DNA of 64,000 nucleotides from Bradyrhizobium sp. Ec3.3 (GTDB taxonomy: Bacteria > Pseudomonadota > Alphaproteobacteria > Rhizobiales > Xanthobacteraceae): the NCBI RefSeq assembly GCF_000472925.1, contig NZ_AXAS01000013.1, positions 124,001 through 188,000 on the forward strand. The letters run 5' to 3'. Positions 63,012-64,000 of this stretch are shown piece by piece. The notes below the pieces were generated by a model. It did not search any database. It worked only from the letters and a program-made list of their open reading frames with translations, and was not told the origin of the DNA. The position numbers were made by a program, and so were the translations under genes. Within the stretch, counting starts at the first letter, position 1; the number at the start of each line of letters is the position of its first letter.

Positions 63012-63084
63012 GCAGGGTGGGGCGTTGCCAAGTGCGACAATGTAAGTTCAGATGTATCCCGAGGTCAAAGGTTGCGCACTATCC

Positions 63085-64000
63085 ATGAGAACCCGCCAAC
63101 ACGCGTCGCCGCTCGACCGTCTGCTTGTCGGCCTCTGCGCGTCTGCGGTGTGCTTCCTGTTGTGCGCCGCAGCTTTCGCCGAGAATGCCGACTCGGACGG
63201 AAAGGCTGGCGCCGGCGACACGCGAACTCGTCTGGTGGTCAAGGCGACCACGGATATCGCAGAGGCGACCGAGCTGGTTGCCGAGTTCATGAAGCTCAAT
63301 CCCGAAGTTCGCGTTCAGTACTCCAAGATCTCGTCCACCGAGCTGTACGACGAGATCGCGAAGCCCTTTGGGCAGGCTGCCGCGGTCGATGTCGCCTGGA
63401 GCTCGGCCATGGATCTCCAGATCAAGCTCGCCAATGATGGGTACGCATCCGAATATCGCTCGACGGAGCTCGAGGGCATCCCCGATTGGGCCCGGTGGAA
63501 GGATCGCGCCTACGGCATTACGGCCGAGCCGGTGGTGATCGTCTTCAACAAGCGATTGCTTCGAGGCAGCCTGGTGCCGAAGGACCGCGCCGAACTGTTG
63601 CGCGTGCTGACGAATCATCCGGCGGTATTCCACGGGAAGATCGCGACCTACGATCCCGAGCTCAGCGGAACGGGCCTCCTGTTCTTGAGTCAGGATGTGC
63701 GCGTCACCGCCGACACATGGAAGCTGGTCGCAGCAATGGGGCAGTCGGGGGTCAAACTCTACACCTCGTCTGCAGCGATGATCGATCGGGTGAGCACCGG
63801 CGATCTCGTTCTGGCCTATAACGTTCTCGGCTCATACGCGCTGGAGCGCGCCAAGCACGAACCGGACCTTGGCGTCATATTTCCTGGCGACTACACGCTG
63901 CTGCTGTCGCGAATTGCGCTCATCCCGCGGTCTGCCGAGCAGCCGGAATTGGCCAGGCGCTTTGTCGACTTCCTGCTGTCTCGCACCGGACAGACCTTGC
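63085..64000 (+). CDS. ABC transporter substrate-binding protein (partial)
   Basis: At least 305 residues; the end is beyond the window. The product starts MRTRQHASPLDRLLVGLCAS and has a signal peptide up to AAAFA. It then shows RLVVKATTDIAEATELVAEF, VDVAWSSAMDLQIKLANDGY and ITAEPVVIVFNKRLL, a pattern of the iron/thiamine/putrescine-type binding fold. Divergent from the TctDE-like pair, suggesting that the ligand or the importer is sensed by that system. Other transporter genes would lie downstream. Confidence 0.85.
   Translation, partial: MRTRQHASPLDRLLVGLCASAVCFLLCAAAFAENADSDGKAGAGDTRTRLVVKATTDIAEATELVAEFMKLNPEVRVQYSKISSTELYDEIAKPFGQAAAVDVAWSSAMDLQIKLANDGYASEYRSTELEGIPDWARWKDRAYGITAEPVVIVFNKRLLRGSLVPKDRAELLRVLTNHPAVFHGKIATYDPELSGTGLLFLSQDVRVTADTWKLVAAMGQSGVKLYTSSAAMIDRVSTGDLVLAYNVLGSYALERAKHEPDLGVIFPGDYTLLLSRIALIPRSAEQPELARRFVDFLLSRTGQTL

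Overview
The window reads as GC-rich alphaproteobacterial chromosome, most likely Bradyrhizobium or a close relative. This is inferred from several features together: napEDABC with a FixK/FNR-type box, a phosphatidylethanolamine N-methyltransferase of the rhizobial PmtA type, the Caulobacter-like order sciP / fliF-fliG-fliH-fliN-flbD, an ssu sulfonate cluster with two binding proteins, and many dispersed palindromic repeats between genes. No phage, insertion sequence, CRISPR array or rRNA was found. There is one tRNA gene.

Layout. 1-3.3 kb (minus): a sugar-type ABC importer (permease cut by the window edge, binding protein) with a 2-hydroxyacid dehydrogenase. 3.6-5.2 kb: a methyl-accepting chemotaxis protein. 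5.4-7.6 kb: two tandem EamA exporters. 7.8-8.9 kb: the wreck of an MgtA-type P-type ATPase. 9.25-12.2 kb: purA and a proline-rich membrane protein. 12.3-18 kb: small secreted or membrane proteins, a cytochrome c/Vgb-propeller protein, msrB and an exported msrA. 18.2-21.1 kb: an exported TPR-caspase protein and a RecD-like helicase. 21.3-25.6 kb: the periplasmic nitrate reductase operon napEDABC behind a perfect TTGAT-N4-ATCAA box. 25.8-29.8 kb: a luciferase-like monooxygenase, a LuxR regulator, a P450 and a small secreted protein. 30-35.6 kb: the sulfonate cluster SBP-SBP-ssuD-ssuC-ssuB-flavin reductase. 35.7-38.8 kb: an M20 peptidase, a HAF-repeat protein and an unknown protein. 39.1-47.6 kb: flagellar genes, with sciP ending in a strong terminator and fliK behind a sigma-54-type promoter. 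47.9-50.5 kb: mnmA, pmtA, a small secreted protein and tRNA-Met(CAT). 51-60.9 kb: a LysR-controlled catabolic cluster. 60.9-64 kb: a TctDE-like two-component system divergent from a binding protein cut by the window end.

The most distinctive block is 50.96-60.92 kb. A LysR regulator is divergent from an SDR dehydrogenase, a split transketolase (N and C subunits), a TRAP binding protein, a fused DctQM permease, a second full-length transketolase, a hydroxypyruvate-reductase-like dehydrogenase and a 78-codon remnant of an NADP-dependent aldehyde dehydrogenase. A perfect inverted repeat of LysR type (AGGTGA-N7-TCACCT) lies in the divergent promoter. Two transketolases with their own carboxylate-type importer and reductase suggest a ketol-transfer pathway for an unidentified sugar acid or hydroxyketo compound; the substrate cannot be read from sequence.

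In the flagellar block the regulatory sites agree with the gene content: FlbD is a sigma-54 activator, fliK has a -24/-12 element, and CtrA-like TTAA pairs precede fliF and sciP (SciP is a CtrA antagonist in Caulobacter). In the accessory parts, degraded genes (mgtA, aldehyde dehydrogenase) and at least four families of palindromic repeats show ongoing gene loss and repeat spread.
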